NCBI RefSeq assembly: GCF_047495875.1
Contig: NC_092460.1
Location: 41,644,073-41,708,072, forward strand
Direction: 5' to 3'
Source of the DNA: Pithys albifrons albifrons
Lineage: Eukaryota; Chordata; Aves; Passeriformes; Thamnophilidae
DNA: 64,000 nt
Position 1 is the stretch's first letter. Each line of letters starts with the position of its first letter. The position numbers were made by a program, and so were the translations under genes. The notes under the pieces are model-generated. The model was not told where the DNA came from. It made no database searches and saw only the letters and a program-made list of their open reading frames with translations. Positions 8,123 to 22,500 of the stretch are shown here, in pieces.

Positions 8123-11100
8123 GTGAAACAGTCGATTCCTGCCAGAAAGACTGTATCAGGACACATATTTCTTATGGCTTTAGAAAGATTCTCATATGCA
8201 TCTGAGAATCCAGGCCTGGATCTTTCTTTCTCTGTGAAAAACAGCGTTGTTCCTTAAGGGAAGCTCATCTCTCAAAGTGCAACTTTTCGTTGCTAACAAG
8301 AGAAACAGCTGATTCTTGCAAGACAGAAGGCATAAGGACATATATTTCTTATGGCTTTGATAAGTGAATCATATGCATTCGAGAATGCAGGTCTGGAGCT
8401 TTCTTTCTTGGTGAAAAACACAGTTGTTACGTACGGGAAGCTCCTCTCGCAAAGTGCACCTTTGCTCTTCCAACACGTGAAACTCTTGATTTCTGACAGA
8501 CAGGAGACATCAGGGCACATATTTCTTTTGGTTTTGGAAAGTAAATCATATGCATCTAAAACTCCAGGGCTGGAGCTTGCTTTCACTGTGCAAAGCACTG
8601 TTGTTCCTTAGGGGAAGGTCAACGAGCAAAGTGCAACTTTGATTTGCTAAGTGAAACAGTCGATTCCTGTCAGACAGAAGGCATCAGGACACAGTATTCT
8701 TATGGCTCTTGTTAGTGAATCACATGCATTAGAGAATCCAGGACTGGAGCTCTCTTTCTGGATGCAAAGTACTGTTGTTCCTTAGGGGAAATTCAGCTCG
8801 CAAAGAGTAGCATTTTTCTGCTAACAAGTGAAACAGTCGATTCCTGACAGAAAGAATGTATCAGGACACATATTTCTTATGGCTTTAGAAAGATTCTCAT
8901 ATGCATTTAGAATCCAGGACTGGATCTTTCTTTCTCGGTGAAAAACAGCGTTGTTCCTTAGGGGAAGCTCATCTCGCAAAGTGCAACTTTTCGTTGCTAA
9001 CAAGAGAAACAGCTGATTCTTGCAAGATAGAAGGCATGAGGACACACATTTCTTATGGCTTTGATAAGTGAATAATATGCATCTGAGAATCCAGGCCTGG
9101 ATCTTTCTTTCTCCGTGAAAAACAACTTTGTTCCTTAAAGGAAGCTCAACTCGCAAAATGCGACTTTACGTTGCTAACAAGAGAAACAGCTGATCCTTGC
9201 AAGACAGAAGGCATAAGGACACACATTTCTTATGGCTTTGATAAGTGAATCATATGCATCTGAGAATGCAGGTTTGGAGCTTCCTTTCTTGGTGAAAACA
9301 CAGTTGTTACGTACGGGAAGCTCCTCTCGAAAAGTGCACCTTTGCTCTTCTAACACGTGAAACTCTGGATTTCTGACGGACAGGAGGCATCAGGGCATAT
9401 ATTTGTTATGGTTTTGGAAAGTAAATCATATGCATCTAAAACCCAAGGGCTGGAGCTTGCTTTCACTGTGCAAAGCACTGTTGTTCCTTAGGGGAAGCTC
9501 AACGAGCAAAGTGCAACTTTGCTTTGCTAACAAGTGATACAGTCGATTCCTGTCAGACAGAAGGCATCAGGACACAGTATTCTTATGGCTCTGGCTAGTG
9601 AATCACATGCATCAGAGAATCCAGGACTGGAGCTCTCTTTCTGGATGCAAAGCACTGTTGTTTCTTAGGGGAAGCTCAACGAGCAAAGTGCAACTTTGCT
9701 TTGCTAACAAGTGAAACAGTCGATTCCTGTCAGACAGGAGGCATCAGGACACAGTATTCTTATGGCTCTGGCTAGTGAATCACATGCATCAGAGAATCCA
9801 GGACTGGAGCTCTCTTTCTGGATGCAAAGCACTGTTGTTCCTTAGGGAAGCTGAACGAGCAAAGTGCAACTTTGCTTTGCTAACAAGTGAAACAGTCGAT
9901 TCCTGTCAGACAGAAGGCATCAGGACACAGTATTTTTATGGCTCTGGCTAGTGAATCACATGCATCAGAGAATCCAGGACTGGAGCTCTCTTTCTGGATG
10001 CAAAGCACTGTTGTTCCTTAGGGGAAGCTCAACGAGCAAAGTGCCACTTTGCTTTGCTAACAAGTGAAACAGTCGATTCCTATCGGACATAAGTCATCAG
10101 AACACAGTATTCTTATGGCTCTTGTTAGTGAATCACATGCATTAGAGAATCCAGGACTGGAGCTCTCTTTCTGGATGCAAAGCACTGTTGTTCCTTAGGG
10201 GAAATTCAGCTCGCAAAGAGTAGCATTTTTCTGCTAACAAGTGAAACAGTCGATTCCTGACAGAAAGAATGTATCAGGACACATATTTCTTATGGCTTTA
10301 GAAAGATTCTCATATGCATTTAGAATCCAGGACTGGATCTTTCTTTCTCGGTGAAAAACAGCGTTGTTCCTTAGGGGAAGCTCATCTCGCAAAGTGCAAC
10401 TTTTCGTTGCTAACAAGAGAAACAGCTGATTCTTGCAAGATAGAAGGCATGAGGACACACATTTCTTATGGCATGGTTAAGTGAATAATATGCATCTGAG
10501 AATCCAGGACTGGATCTTTCTTTCTCGGTGAAAAACAAGTTTGTTCCTTAAAGGAAGCTCATCTCGCAAAGTGCAACTTTTCGTTGGTAACAATAGAAAC
10601 AGTTGATTCTTGCAAGACAGAAGGCATAATGACATATATTTCTTATGGCTTTGATAAGTGAATCATATGCCTTCGAGAATGCAGGTTTGGAGCTTCCTTT
10701 CTTGGTGAAAACACAGTTGTTACGTACGGGAAGCTCCTCTCGCAAAGTGCACCTTTGCTCTTCTAACACGTGAAACTCTTGATTTCTGACAGACAGGAGA
10801 CATCAGGGCACATATTTCTTATGGTTTTGGAAAGTAAATCATATGCATCTAAAACTCCAGAGCTGGAGCTTGCTTTCATGGTGCAAAGCACTGTTGTTCC
10901 TTAGGGGAAGCTCAACGAGCAAAGTGCAACTTTGATTTGCTAACAAGTGAAACAGTCGATTCCTGTCAGACAGAAGGCATCAGGACACAGTATTCTTATG
11001 GCTCTGGCTAGTGAATCACATGCATCAGAGAATCCAGGACTGGAGCTCTCTTTCTGGATGCAAAGCACTGTTGTTCCTTAGGGGAAGCCCAACGAGCAAA

Positions 11101-11654
11101 GTGCAACTTTGCTTTGCTAACAAGTGAAACAGTCGATTCCTGTCAGACAGAAGGCATCAGGACACAGTATTCTTATGGCTCTGGCTAGTGAATCACATGC
11201 ATCAGAGAACCCAGGACTGGAGCTCTCTTTCTGGATGCAAAGCACTGTTGTTCCTTAGGGGAAGCCCAACGAGCAAAGTGCAACTTTGCTTTGCTAACAA
11301 GTGAAACAGTCGATTCCTGTCAGACAGAAGGCATCAGGACACAGTATTCTTATGGCTCTGGTTAGTGAATCACATGCATCAGAGAATCCAGGACTGGAGC
11401 TCTCTTTCTGGATGCAAAGCACTGTTGTTCCTTAGGGGAAGCTCAACGAGAAAAGTGCCACTTTGCTTTGCTAACAAGTGAAACAGTCGATTCCTGTCAG
11501 ACAGAAGGCATCAGGACACAGTATTCTTATGGCTCTTGTTAGTGAATCACATGCATTAGAGAATCCAGGACTGGAGCTCTCTTTCTGGATGCAAAGCGCA
11601 GTTGTTCCTTAGGGGAAGTTCAGCTCGCAAAGAGTAGCATTATTCTGCTAACAA
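8123..11654 (+). repeat. HOR block: E'-B-C-d, E-F-B-C-D4, E-F-B-C-D4
   Basis: Unit starts are 8123, 8828 and 10241. The short unit is 705 bp (177+177+174+177). D runs lie at about 9534-10240 and 10947-11654. The F at about 10417 carries a private GGCATGGTTAAGTG where other copies read GGCTTTGATAAGTG. Confidence 0.85.
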
Positions 11655-14600
11655 GTGAAACAGTCGATTCCTGCCAGAAAGACTGTATCAGGACACATAT
11701 TTCTTATGGCTTTAGAAAGATTCTCATATGCATCTGAGAATCCAGGCCTGGATCTTTCTTTCTCTGTGAAAAACAGCGTTGTTCCTTAAGGGAAGCTCAT
11801 CTCTCAAAGTGCAACTTTTCGTTGCTAACAAGAGAAACAGCTGATTCTTGCAAGACAGAAGGCATAAGGACATATATTTCTTATGGCTTTGATAAGTGAA
11901 TCATATGCATTCGAGAATGCAGGTCTGGAGCTTTCTTTCTTGGTGAAAAACACAGTTGTTACGTACCGGAAGCTCCTATCGCAAAGTGCACCTTTGCTCT
12001 TCCAACACGTGAAACTCTTGATTTCTGACAGACAGGAGACATCAGGGCACATATTTCTTTTGGTTTTGGAAAGTAAATCATATGCATCTAAAACTCCAGG
12101 GCTGGAGCTTGCTTTCACTGTGCAAAGCACTGTTGTTCCTTAGGGGAAGGTCAACGAGCAAAGTGCAACTTTGATTTGCTAAGTGAAACAGTCGATTCCT
12201 GTCAGACAGAAGGCATCAGGACACAGTATTCTTATGGCTCTTGTTAGTGAATCACATGCATTAGAGAATCCAGGACTGGAGCTCTCTTTCTGGATGCAAA
12301 GCACTGTTGTTCCTTAGGGGAAATTCAGCTCGCAAAGAGTAGCATTTTTCTGCTAACAAGTGAAACAGTCGATTCCTGACAGAAAGAATGTATCAGGACA
12401 CATATTTCTTATGGCTTTAGAAAGATTCTCATATGCATTTAGAATCCAGGACTGGATCTTTCTTTCTCGGTGAAAAACAGCGTTGTTCCTTAGGGGAAGC
12501 TCATCTCGCAAAGTGCAACTTTTCGTTGCTAACAAGAGAAACAGCTGATTCTTGCAAGATAGAAGGCATGAGGACACACATTTCTTATGGCTTTGATAAG
12601 TGAATAATATGCATCTAAGAATCCAGGCCTGGATCTTTCTTTCTCGGTGAAAAACAACTTTGTTCCTTAAAAGAAGCTCAACTCGCAAAATGCGACTTTA
12701 CGTTGTGAACAAGAGAAAGAGCTGATACTTGCAAGACAGAAGGCATAAGGACACACATTTCTTTTGGCTTTGATAAGTGAATCATATGCATCTGAGAATG
12801 CAGGTTTGGAGCTTCCTTTCTTGGTGAAAACACAGTTGTTACGTACGGGAAGCTCCTCTCGCAAAGTGCACCTTTGCTCTTCTAACACGTGAAACTCTTG
12901 ATTTCTGACAGACAGGAGACATCAGGGCACATATTTCTTATGGTTTTGGAAAGTAAATCATATGCATCTAAAACTCCAGAGCTGGAGCTTGCTTTCATGG
13001 TGCAAAGCACTGTTGTTCCTTAGGGGAAGCTCAACGAGCAAAGTGCAACTTTGCTTTGCTAACAAGTGAAACAGTCGATTCCTGTCAGACAGGAGGCATC
13101 AGGACACAGTATTCTTATGGCTCTGGCTAGTGAATCACATGCATCAGAGAATCCAGGACTGGAGCTCTCTTTCTGGATGCAAAGCACTGTTGTTCCTTAG
13201 GGGAAGCTCAACGAGCAAAGTGCAACTTTGCTTTGCTAACAAGTGAAACAGTCGATTCCTGTCAGACAGAAGGCATCAGGACACAGTATTCTTATGGCTC
13301 TTGTTAGTGAATCACATGAATTAGAGAATCCAGGCCTGGAGCTCTCTTTCTGGATGAAAAGCGCACTTGTTCCTTAGGGGAAGTTCAGCTCGCAAAGAGT
13401 AGCATTATTCTGCTAACAAGTGAAACAGTCGATTCCTGCCAGAAAGACTGTATCAGGACACATATTTCTTATGGCTTTAGAAAGATTCTCATATGCATCT
13501 GAGAATCCAGGCCTGGATCTTTCTTTCTCTGTGAAAAACAGCGTTGTTCCTTAAGGGAAGCTCATCTCTCAAAGTGCAACTTTTCGTTGCTAACAAGAGA
13601 AACAGCTGATTCTTGCAAGACAGAAGGCATAAGGACATATATTTCTTATGGCTTTGATAAGTGAATCATATGCATTCGAGAATGCAGGTCTGGAGCTTTC
13701 TTTCTTGGTGAAAAACACAGTTGTTACGTACGGGAAGCTCCTCTCGCAAAGTGCACCTTTGCTCTTCCAACACGTGAAACTCTTGATTTCTGACAGACAG
13801 GAGACATCAGGGCACATATTTCTTTTGGTTTTGGAAAGTAAATCATATGCATCTAAAACTCCAGGGCTGGAGCTTGCTTTCACTGTGCAAAGCACTGTTG
13901 TTCCTTAGGGGAAGCTCAACGAGCAAAGTGCCACTTTGCTTTGCTAACAAGTAAAACAGTCGATTCCTATCGGACATAAGTCATCAGAACACAGTATTCT
14001 TATGGCTCTTGTTAGTGAATCACATGCATTAGAGAATCCAGGACTGGAGCTCTCTTTCTGGATGCAAAGCACTGTTGTTCCTTAGGGGAAATTCAGCTCG
14101 CAAAGAGTAGCATTTTTCTGCTAACAAGTGAAACAGTCGATTCCTGACAGAAAGAATGTATCAGGACACATATTTCTTATGACTTTAGAAAGATTCTCAT
14201 ATGCATTTAGAATCCAGGACTGGATCTTTCTTTCTCGGTGAAAAACAGCGTTGTTCCTTAGGGGAAGCTCATCTCGCAAAGTGCAACTTTTCCTTGCTAA
14301 CAAGAGAAACAGCTGATTCTTGCAAGATAGAAGGCATGAGGACACACATTTCTTATGGCTTTGATAAGTGAATAATATGCATCTGAGAATCCAGGACTGG
14401 ATCTTTCTTTCTCGGTGAAAAACAACTTTGTTCCTTAAAGGAAGCTCATCTCGCAAAGTGCAACTTTTCGTTGGTAACAATAGAAACAGTTGATTCTTGC
14501 AAGACAGAAGGCATAATGCCATATATTTCTTATGGCTTTGATAAGTGAATCATATGCCTTCGAGAATGCAGGTTTGGAGCTTCCTTTCTTGGTGAAAACA

Positions 14601-15365
14601 CAGTTGTTACGTACGGGAAGCTCCTCTCGCAAAGTGCACCTTTGCTCTTCTAACACGTGAAACTCTTGATTTCTGACAGACAGGAGACATCAGGGCACAT
14701 ATTTCGTATGGTTTTGGAAAGTAAATCATATGCATCTAAAACTCCAGAGCTGGAGCTTGCTTTCATGGTGCAAAGCACTGTTGTTCCTTAGGGGAAGCTC
14801 AACGAGCAAAGTGCAACTTTGCTTTGCTAACAAGTGAAACAGTCGATTCCTGTCAGACAGAAGGCATCAGGACACAGTATTCTTATGGCTCTTGTTAGTG
14901 AATCACATGCATTAGAGAATCCAGGACTGGAGCTCTCTTTCTGGATGCAAAGCACTGTTGTTCCTTAGGGGAAGCTCAACGAGCAAAGTGCAACTTTGCT
15001 TTGCTAACAAGTGATACAGTCGATTCCTGTCAGACAGGAGGCATCAGGACACAGTATTCTTATGGCTCTGGCTAGTGAATCACATGCATCAGAGAATCCA
15101 GGACTGGAGCTCTCTTTCTGGATGCAAAGCACTGTTGTTCCTTAGGGGAAGCTCAACGAGCAAAGTGCAACTTTGCTTTGCTAACAAGTGAAACAGTCGA
15201 TTCCTGTCAGATAGAAGGCATCAGGACACAGTATTCTTATGGCTCTGGCTAGTGAATCACATGCATTAGAGAATCCAGGCCTGGAGCTCTCTTTCTGGAT
15301 CAAAAGCGCACTTGTTCCTTAGGGGAAGTTCAGCTCGCAAAGAGTAGCATTATTCTGCTAACAAG
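11655..15365 (+). repeat. HOR block: E'-B-C-d, E-F-B-C-D2, E'-B-C-D, E-F-B-C-D3
   Basis: Unit starts are 11655, 12358, 13420 and 14128. It is a regular alternation of short and long units, 21 monomers, with D runs of 1, 2, 1 and 3. Confidence 0.85.
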
Positions 15366-16073
15366 TGAAACAGTCGATTCCTGCCAGAAAGACTGTATCA
15401 GGACACATATTTCTTATGGCTTTAGAAAGATTCTCATATGCATCTGAGAATCCAGGACTGGATCTTTCTTTCTCGGTGAAAAACAACTTTGTTCCTTAGG
15501 GGAAGCTCATCTCGCAAAGTGCAACTTTTCGTTGCTAACAAGAGAAACAGCTGATTCTTGCAAGACAGAAGGCATAAGGACATATATATCTTATGGCTTT
15601 GATAAGTGAATCGTATGCATTTGAGAATGCAGGTCTGGAGCTTTCTTTCTTGGTGAAAAACACAGTTGTTACGTACCGGAAGCTCTTATCGCAAAGTGCA
15701 CCTTTGCTCTTCTAACACGTGAAACTCTTGATGTCTGACAGACAGGAGACATCAGGGCACATATTTCTTCTGGTTTTGGAAAGTAAATCATATGCATCTA
15801 AAACTCCAGGGCTGGAGCTTGCTTTCATGGTGCAAAGCACTGTTGTTTCTTTAGGGGAAGCTCAACGAGCAAAGTGCAACCCTTCTTTGCTAACAAGTGA
15901 AACAGTCGATTCCTATCGCACAGAAGACAACAGAACACAGTATTCTTATGGCTCTGGCTAGTGAATCAAATGCATCAGAGAATCCAGGACTGGAGCCCTC
16001 TTTCTGGATGCAAAGCGCAGTTGTTCCTTAGGGGAAGTTCAGCTCGCAAAGAGTAGCATTTATCTGCGAACAA

Positions 16074-16217
16074 GTGAAACAGTCGATTCCTGCCAAAAAG
16101 AATGTTTCAGGCTTTATGGCTTAGAATCCAGGACTGGATCTTTCTATCTCTGTGAAAAACAACATTGTTCCTAAAAGGAAGCTCATCTCGCAAAGTGCAA
16201 CTTTTCGTTGGTAACAA
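16074..16217 (+). repeat. Truncated E monomer (t), copy 1, 144 bp
   Basis: Compared with a full E, about 32 bp are missing from the centre. CAGG is joined straight to CTTTA, a 17-bp loss flanked by GG, and a second loss of about 15 bp removes GAAAGATTCTCATA, so the CATATGCAT landmark is gone. It reads GTTTCAGGCTTTATGGC. Unlike the other six copies, its TTGTTCC block continues AAAAGGAAG instead of TTAGGGGAAG. Confidence 0.9.
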
Positions 16218-18689
16218 TAGAAACAGTTGATTCTTGCAAGACAGAAGGCATAATGCCATATATTTCTTATGGCTTTGATAAGTGAATCATATGCCTTCGA
16301 GAATGCAGGTTTGGAGCTTCCTTTCTTGGTGAAAACACAGTTGTTACGTACGGGAAGCTCCTCTCGCAAAGTGCACCTTTGCTCTTCTAACACGTGAAAC
16401 TCTTGATTTCTGACAGACAGGAGACATCAGGGCACATATTTCTTATGGTTTTGGAAAGTAAATCATATGCATCTAAAACTCCAGAGCTGGAGCTTGCTTT
16501 CATGGTGCAAAGCACTGTTGTTCCTTAGGGGAAGCTCAACGAGCAAAGTGCAACTTTGATTTGCTAACAAGTGAAACAGTCGATTCCTGTCAGACAGAAG
16601 GCATCAGGACACAGTATTCTTATGGCTCTGGCTAGTGAATCACATGCATCAGAGAATCCAGGACTGGAGCTCTCTTTCTGGATGCAAAGCACTGTTGTTC
16701 CTTAGGGGAAGCCCAACGAGCAAAGTGCAACTTTGCTTTGCTAACAAGTGAAACAGTCGATTCCTGTCAGACAGAAGGCATCAGGACACAGTATTCTTAT
16801 GGCTCTGGCTAGTGAATCACATGCATCAGAGAATCCAGGACTGGAGCTCTCTTTCTGGATGCAAAGCACTGTTGTTCCTTAGGGGAAGCCCAACGAGCAA
16901 AGTGCAACTTTGCTTTGCTAACAAGTGAAACAGTCGATTCCTGTCAGACAGAAGGCATCAGGACACAGTATTCTTATGGCTCTGGTTAGTGAATCACATG
17001 CATCAGAGAATCCAGGACTGGAGCTCTCTTTCTGGATGCAAAGCACTGTTGTTCCTTAGGGGAAGCTCAACGAGAAAAGTGCCACTTTGCTTTGCTAACA
17101 AGTGAAACAGTCGATTCCTGTCAGACAGAAGGCATCAGGACACAGTATTCTTATGGCTCTTGTTAGTGAATCACATGCATTAGAGAATCCAGGACTGGAG
17201 CTCTCTTTCTGGATGCAAAGCGCAGTTGTTCCTTAGGGGAAGTTCAGCTCGCAAAGAGTAGCATTATTCTGCTAACAAGTGAAACAGTCGATTCCTGCCA
17301 GAAAGACTGTATCAGGACACATATTTCTTATGGCTTTAGAAAGATTCTCATATGCATCTGAGAATCCAGGCCTGGATCTTTCTTTCTCTGTGAAAAACAG
17401 CGTTGTTCCTTAAGGGAAGCTCATCTCTCAAAGTGCAACTTTTCGTTGCTAACAAGAGAAACAGCTGATTCTTGCAAGACAGAAGGCATAAGGACATATA
17501 TTTCTTATGGCTTTGATAAGTGAATCATATGCATTCGAGAATGCAGGTCTGGAGCTTTCTTTCTTGGTGAAAAACACAGTTGTTACGTACGGGAAGCTCC
17601 TATCGCAAAGTGCACCTTTGCTCTTCCAACACGTGAAACTCTTGATTTCTGACAGACAGGAGACATCAGGGCACATATTTCTTTTGGTTTTGGAAAGTAA
17701 ATCATATGCATCTAAAACTCCAGGGCTGGAGCTTGCTTTCACTGTGCAAAGCACTGTTGTTCCTTAGGGGAAGCTCAACGAGCAAAGTGCAACTTTGATT
17801 TGCTAAGTGAAACAGTCGATTCCTGTCAGACAGAAGGCATCAGGACACAGTATTCTTATGGCTCTTGTTAGTGAATCACATGCATTAGAGAATCCAGGAC
17901 TGGAGCTCTCTTTCTGGATGCAAAGTACTGTTGTTCCTTAGGGGAAATTCAGCTCGCAAAGAGTAGCATTTTTCTGCTAACAAGTGAAACAGTCGATTCC
18001 TGACAGAAAGAATGTATCAGGACACATATTTCTTATGGCTTTAGAAAGATTCTCATATGCATTTAGAATCCAGGACTGGATCTTTCTTTCTCGGTGAAAA
18101 ACAGCGTTGTTCCTTAGGGGAAGCTCATCTCGCAAAGTGCAACTTTTCGTTGCTAACAAGAGAAACAGCTGATTCTTGCAAGATAGAAGCCATGAGGACA
18201 CGCATTTCTTATGGCTTTGATAAGTGAATAATATGCATCTGAGAATCCAGGACTGGATCTTTCTTTCTCGGTGAAAAACAAGTTTGTTCCTTAAAGGAAG
18301 CTCATCTCGCAAAGTGCAACTTTTCGTTGGTAACAATAGAAACAGTTGATTCTTGCAAGACAGAAGGCATAATGCCATATATTTCTTATGGCTTTGATAA
18401 GTGAATCATATGCCTTCGAGAATGCAGGTTTGGAGCTTCCTTTCTTGGTGAAAACACAGTTGTTACGTACGGGAAGCTCCTCTCGCAAAGTGCACCTTTG
18501 CTCTTCTAACACGTGAAACTCTTGATTTCTGACAGACAGGAGACATCAGGGCACATATTTCTTATGGTTTTGGAAAGTAAATCATATGCATCTAAAACTC
18601 CAGAGCTGGAGCTTGCTTTCATGGTGCAAAGCACTGTTGTTCCTTAGGGGAAGCTCAACGAGCAAAGTGCAACTTTGATTTGCTAACAA

Positions 18690-19574
18690 GTGAAACAGTC
18701 GATTCCTGTCAGACAGAAGGCATCAGGACACAGTATTCTTATGGCTCTGGCTAGTGAATCACATGCATCAGAGAATCCAGGACTGGAGCTCTCTTTCTGG
18801 ATGCAAAGCACTGTTGTTCCTTAGGGGAAGCCCAACGAGCAAAGTGCAACTTTGCTTTGCTAACAAGTGAAACAGTCGATTCCTGTCAGACAGAAGGCAT
18901 CAGGACACAGTATTCTTATGGCTCTGGCTAGTGAATCACATGCATCAGAGAATCCAGGACTGGAGCTCTCTTTCTGGATGCAAAGCACTGTTGTTCCTTA
19001 GGGGAAGCCCAACGAGCAAAGTGCAACTTTGCTTTGCTAACAAGTGAAACAGTCGATTCCTGTCAGACAGAAGGCATCAGGACACAGTATTCTTATGGCT
19101 CTGGCTAGTGAATCACATGCATCAGAGAATGCAGGACTGGAGCTCTCTTTCTGGATGCAAAGCACTGTTGTTCCTTAGGGGAAGCCCAACGAGCAAAGTG
19201 CAACTTTGCTTTGCTAACAAGTGAAACAGTCGATTCCTGTCAGACAGAAGGCATCAGGACACAGTATTCTTATGGCTCTGGTTAGTGAATCACATGCATC
19301 AGAGAATCCAGGACTGGAGCTCTCTTTCTGGATGCAAAGCACTGTTGTTCCTTAGGGGAAGCTCAACGAGAAAAGTGCCACTTTGCTTTGCTAACAAGTG
19401 AAACAGTCGATTCCTGTCAGACAGAAGGCATCAGGACACAGTATTCTTATGGCTCTTGTTAGTGAATCACATGCATTAGAGAATCCAGGACTGGAGCTCT
19501 CTTTCTGGATGCAAAGCGCAGTTGTTCCTTAGGGGAAGTTCAGCTGGCAAAGAGTAGCATTATTCTGCTAACAA
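18690..19574 (+). repeat. Expanded D run, five monomers
   Basis: Five D monomers follow the C at about 18514. The fourth contains CATCAGAGAATGCAGGACTGG (TGCAGG where the usual form is TCCAGG) nearby at about 19130. A similar five-D run is at 28580-29464. Confidence 0.88.
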
Positions 19575-22500
19575 GTGAAACAGTCGATTCCTGCCAGAAA
19601 GACTGTATCAGGACACATATTTCTTATGGCTTTAGAAAGATTCTCATATGCATCTGAGAATCCAGGCCTGGATCTTTCTTTCTCTGTGAAAAACAGCGTT
19701 GTTCCTTAAGGGAAGCTCATCTCTCAAAGTGCAACTTTTCGTTGCTAACAAGAGAAACAGCTGATTCTTGCAAGACAGAAGGCATAAGGACATATATTTC
19801 TTATGGCTTTGATAAGTGAATCATATGCATTCGAGAATGCAGGTCTGGAGCTTTCTTTCTTGGTGAAAAACACAGTTGTTACGTACGGGAAGCTCCTCTC
19901 GCAAAGTGCACCTTTGCTCTTCCAACACGTGAAACTCTTGATTTCTGACAGACAGGAGACATCAGGGCACATATTTCTTTTGGTTTTGGAAAGTAAATCA
20001 TATGCATCTAAAACTCCAGGGCTGGAGCTTGCTTTCACTGTGCAAAGCACTGTTGTTCCTTAGGGGAAGGTCAACGAGCAAAGTGCAACTTTGATTTGCT
20101 AAGTGAAACAGTCGATTCCTGTCAGACAGAAGGCATCAGGACACAGTATTCTTATGGCTCTTGTTAGTGAATCACATGCATTAGAGAATCCAGGACTGGA
20201 GCTCTCTTTCTGGATGCAAAGTACTGTTGTTCCTTAGGGGAAATTCAGCTCGCAAAGAGTAGCATTTTTCTGCTAACAAGTGAAACAGTCGATTCCTGAC
20301 AGAAAGAATGTATCAGGACACATATTTCTTATGGCTTTAGAAAGATTCTCATATGCATTTAGAATCCAGGACTGGATCTTTCTTTCTCGGTGAAAAACAA
20401 CTTTGTTCCTTAGGGGAAGCTCATCTCGCAAAGTGCAACTTTTCGTTGCTAACAAGAGAAACAGCTGATTCTTGCAAGATAGAAGGCATGAGGACACACA
20501 TTTCTTATGGCTTTGATAAGTGAATAATATGCATCTAAGAATCCAGGCCTGGATCTTTCTTTCTCGGTGAAAAACAACTTTGTTCCTTAAAGGAAGCTCA
20601 ACTCGCAAAATGCGACTTTACGTTGTGAACAAGAGAAACAGCTGATCCTTGCAAGACAGAAGGCATAAGGACACACATTTCTTATGGCTTTGATAAGTGA
20701 ATCATATGCATCTGAGAATGCAGGTTTGGAGCTTCCTTTCTTGGTGAAAACACAGTTGTTACGTACGGGAAGCTCCTCTCGCAAAGTGCACCTTTGCTCT
20801 TCTAACACGTGAAACTCTGGATTTCTGACGGACAGGAGGCATCAGGGCATATATTTGTTATGAATTTGGAAAGTAAATCATATGCATCTAAAACCCAAGG
20901 GCTAGAGATTGCTTTCACTGTGCAAAGCACTGTTGTTCCTTAGGAGAAGCTCAACGAGCAAAGTGCAACTTTGCTGTGCTAACAAGTGAAACAGTCGATT
21001 CCTATCGGACATAAGTCATCAGAACACAGTATTCTTATGGCTCTTGTTAGTGAATCACATGCATTAGAGAATCCAGGCCTGGAGCTCTCTTTCTGGATGC
21101 AAAGCACTGTTGTTCCTTAGGGGAAATTCAGCTCGCAAAGAGTAGCATTTTTCTGCTAACAAGTGAAACAGTCGATTCCTGACAGAAAGAATGTATCAGG
21201 ACACATATTTCTTATGGCTTTAGAAAGATTCTCATATGCATTTAGAATCCAGGACTGGATCTTTCTTTCTCGGTGAAAAACAGCGTTGTTCCTTAGGGGA
21301 AGCTCATCTCGCAAAGTGCAACTTTTCGTTGCTAACAAGAGAAACAGCTGATTCTTGCAAGATAGAAGGCATGAGGACACACATTTCTTATGGCTTTGAT
21401 AAGTGAATAATATGCATCTGAGAATCCAGGACTGGATCTTTCTTTCTCGGTGAAAAACAACTTTGTTCCTTAAAGGAAGCTCATCTCGCAAAGTGCAACT
21501 TTTCGTTGGTAACAATAGAAACAGTTGATTCTTGCAAGACAGAAGGCATAATGCCATATATTTCTTATGGCTTTGATAAGTGAATCATATGCCTTCGAGA
21601 ATGCAGGTTTGGAGCTTCCTTTCTTGGTGAAAACACAGTTGTTACGTACGGGAAGCTCCTCTCGCAAAGTGCACCTTTGCTCTTCTAACACGTGAAACTC
21701 TTGATTTCTGACAGACAGGAGACATCAGGGCACATATTTCTTATGGTTTTGGAAAGTAAATCATATGCATCTAAAACTCCAGAGCTGGAGCTTGCTTTCA
21801 TGGTGCAAAGCACTGTTGTTCCTTAGGGGAAGCTCAACGAGCAAAGTGCAACTTTGCTTTGCTAACAAGTGAAACAGTCGATTCCTGTCAGACAGGAGGC
21901 ATCAGGACACAGTATTCTTATGGCTCTGGCTAGTGAATCACATGCATCAGAGAATCCAGGACTGGAGCTCTCTTTCTGGATGCAAAGCACTGTTGTTCCT
22001 TAGGGGAAGCTCAACGAGCAAAGTGCAACTTTGCTTTGCTAACAAGTGAAACAGTCGATTCCTGTCAGACAGAAGGCATCAGGACACAGTATTCTTATGG
22101 CTCTTGTTAGTGAATCACATGCATTAGAGAATCCAGGCCTGGAGCTCTCTTTCTGGATGAAAAGCGCAGTTGTTCCTTAGGGGAAGTTCAGCTGGCAAAG
22201 AGTAGCATTATTCTGCTAACAAGTGAAACAGTCGATTCCTGCCAGAAAGACTGTATCAGGACACATATTTCTTATGGCTTTAGAAAGATTCTCATATGCA
22301 TCTGAGAATCCAGGCCTGGATCTTTCTTTCTCTGTGAAAAACAGCGTTGTTCCTTAAGGGAAGCTCATCTCTCAAAGTGCAACTTTTCGTTGCTAACAAG
22401 AGAAACAGCTGATTCTTGCAAGACAGAAGGCATAAGGACATATATTTCTTATGGCTTTGATAAGTGAATCATATGCATTCGAGAATGCAGGTCTGGAGCT

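Larger units (their letters stand above)
15366..19574 (+). repeat. HOR block: E'-B-C-D, t-B-C-D4, E'-B-C-d, E-F-B-C-D5
   Basis: Unit starts are 15366, 16074 (truncated E), 17279 and 17984. D runs occupy about 16571-17278 (four) and 18690-19574 (five). This is the leftmost place where the truncated E monomer appears. Confidence 0.85.
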
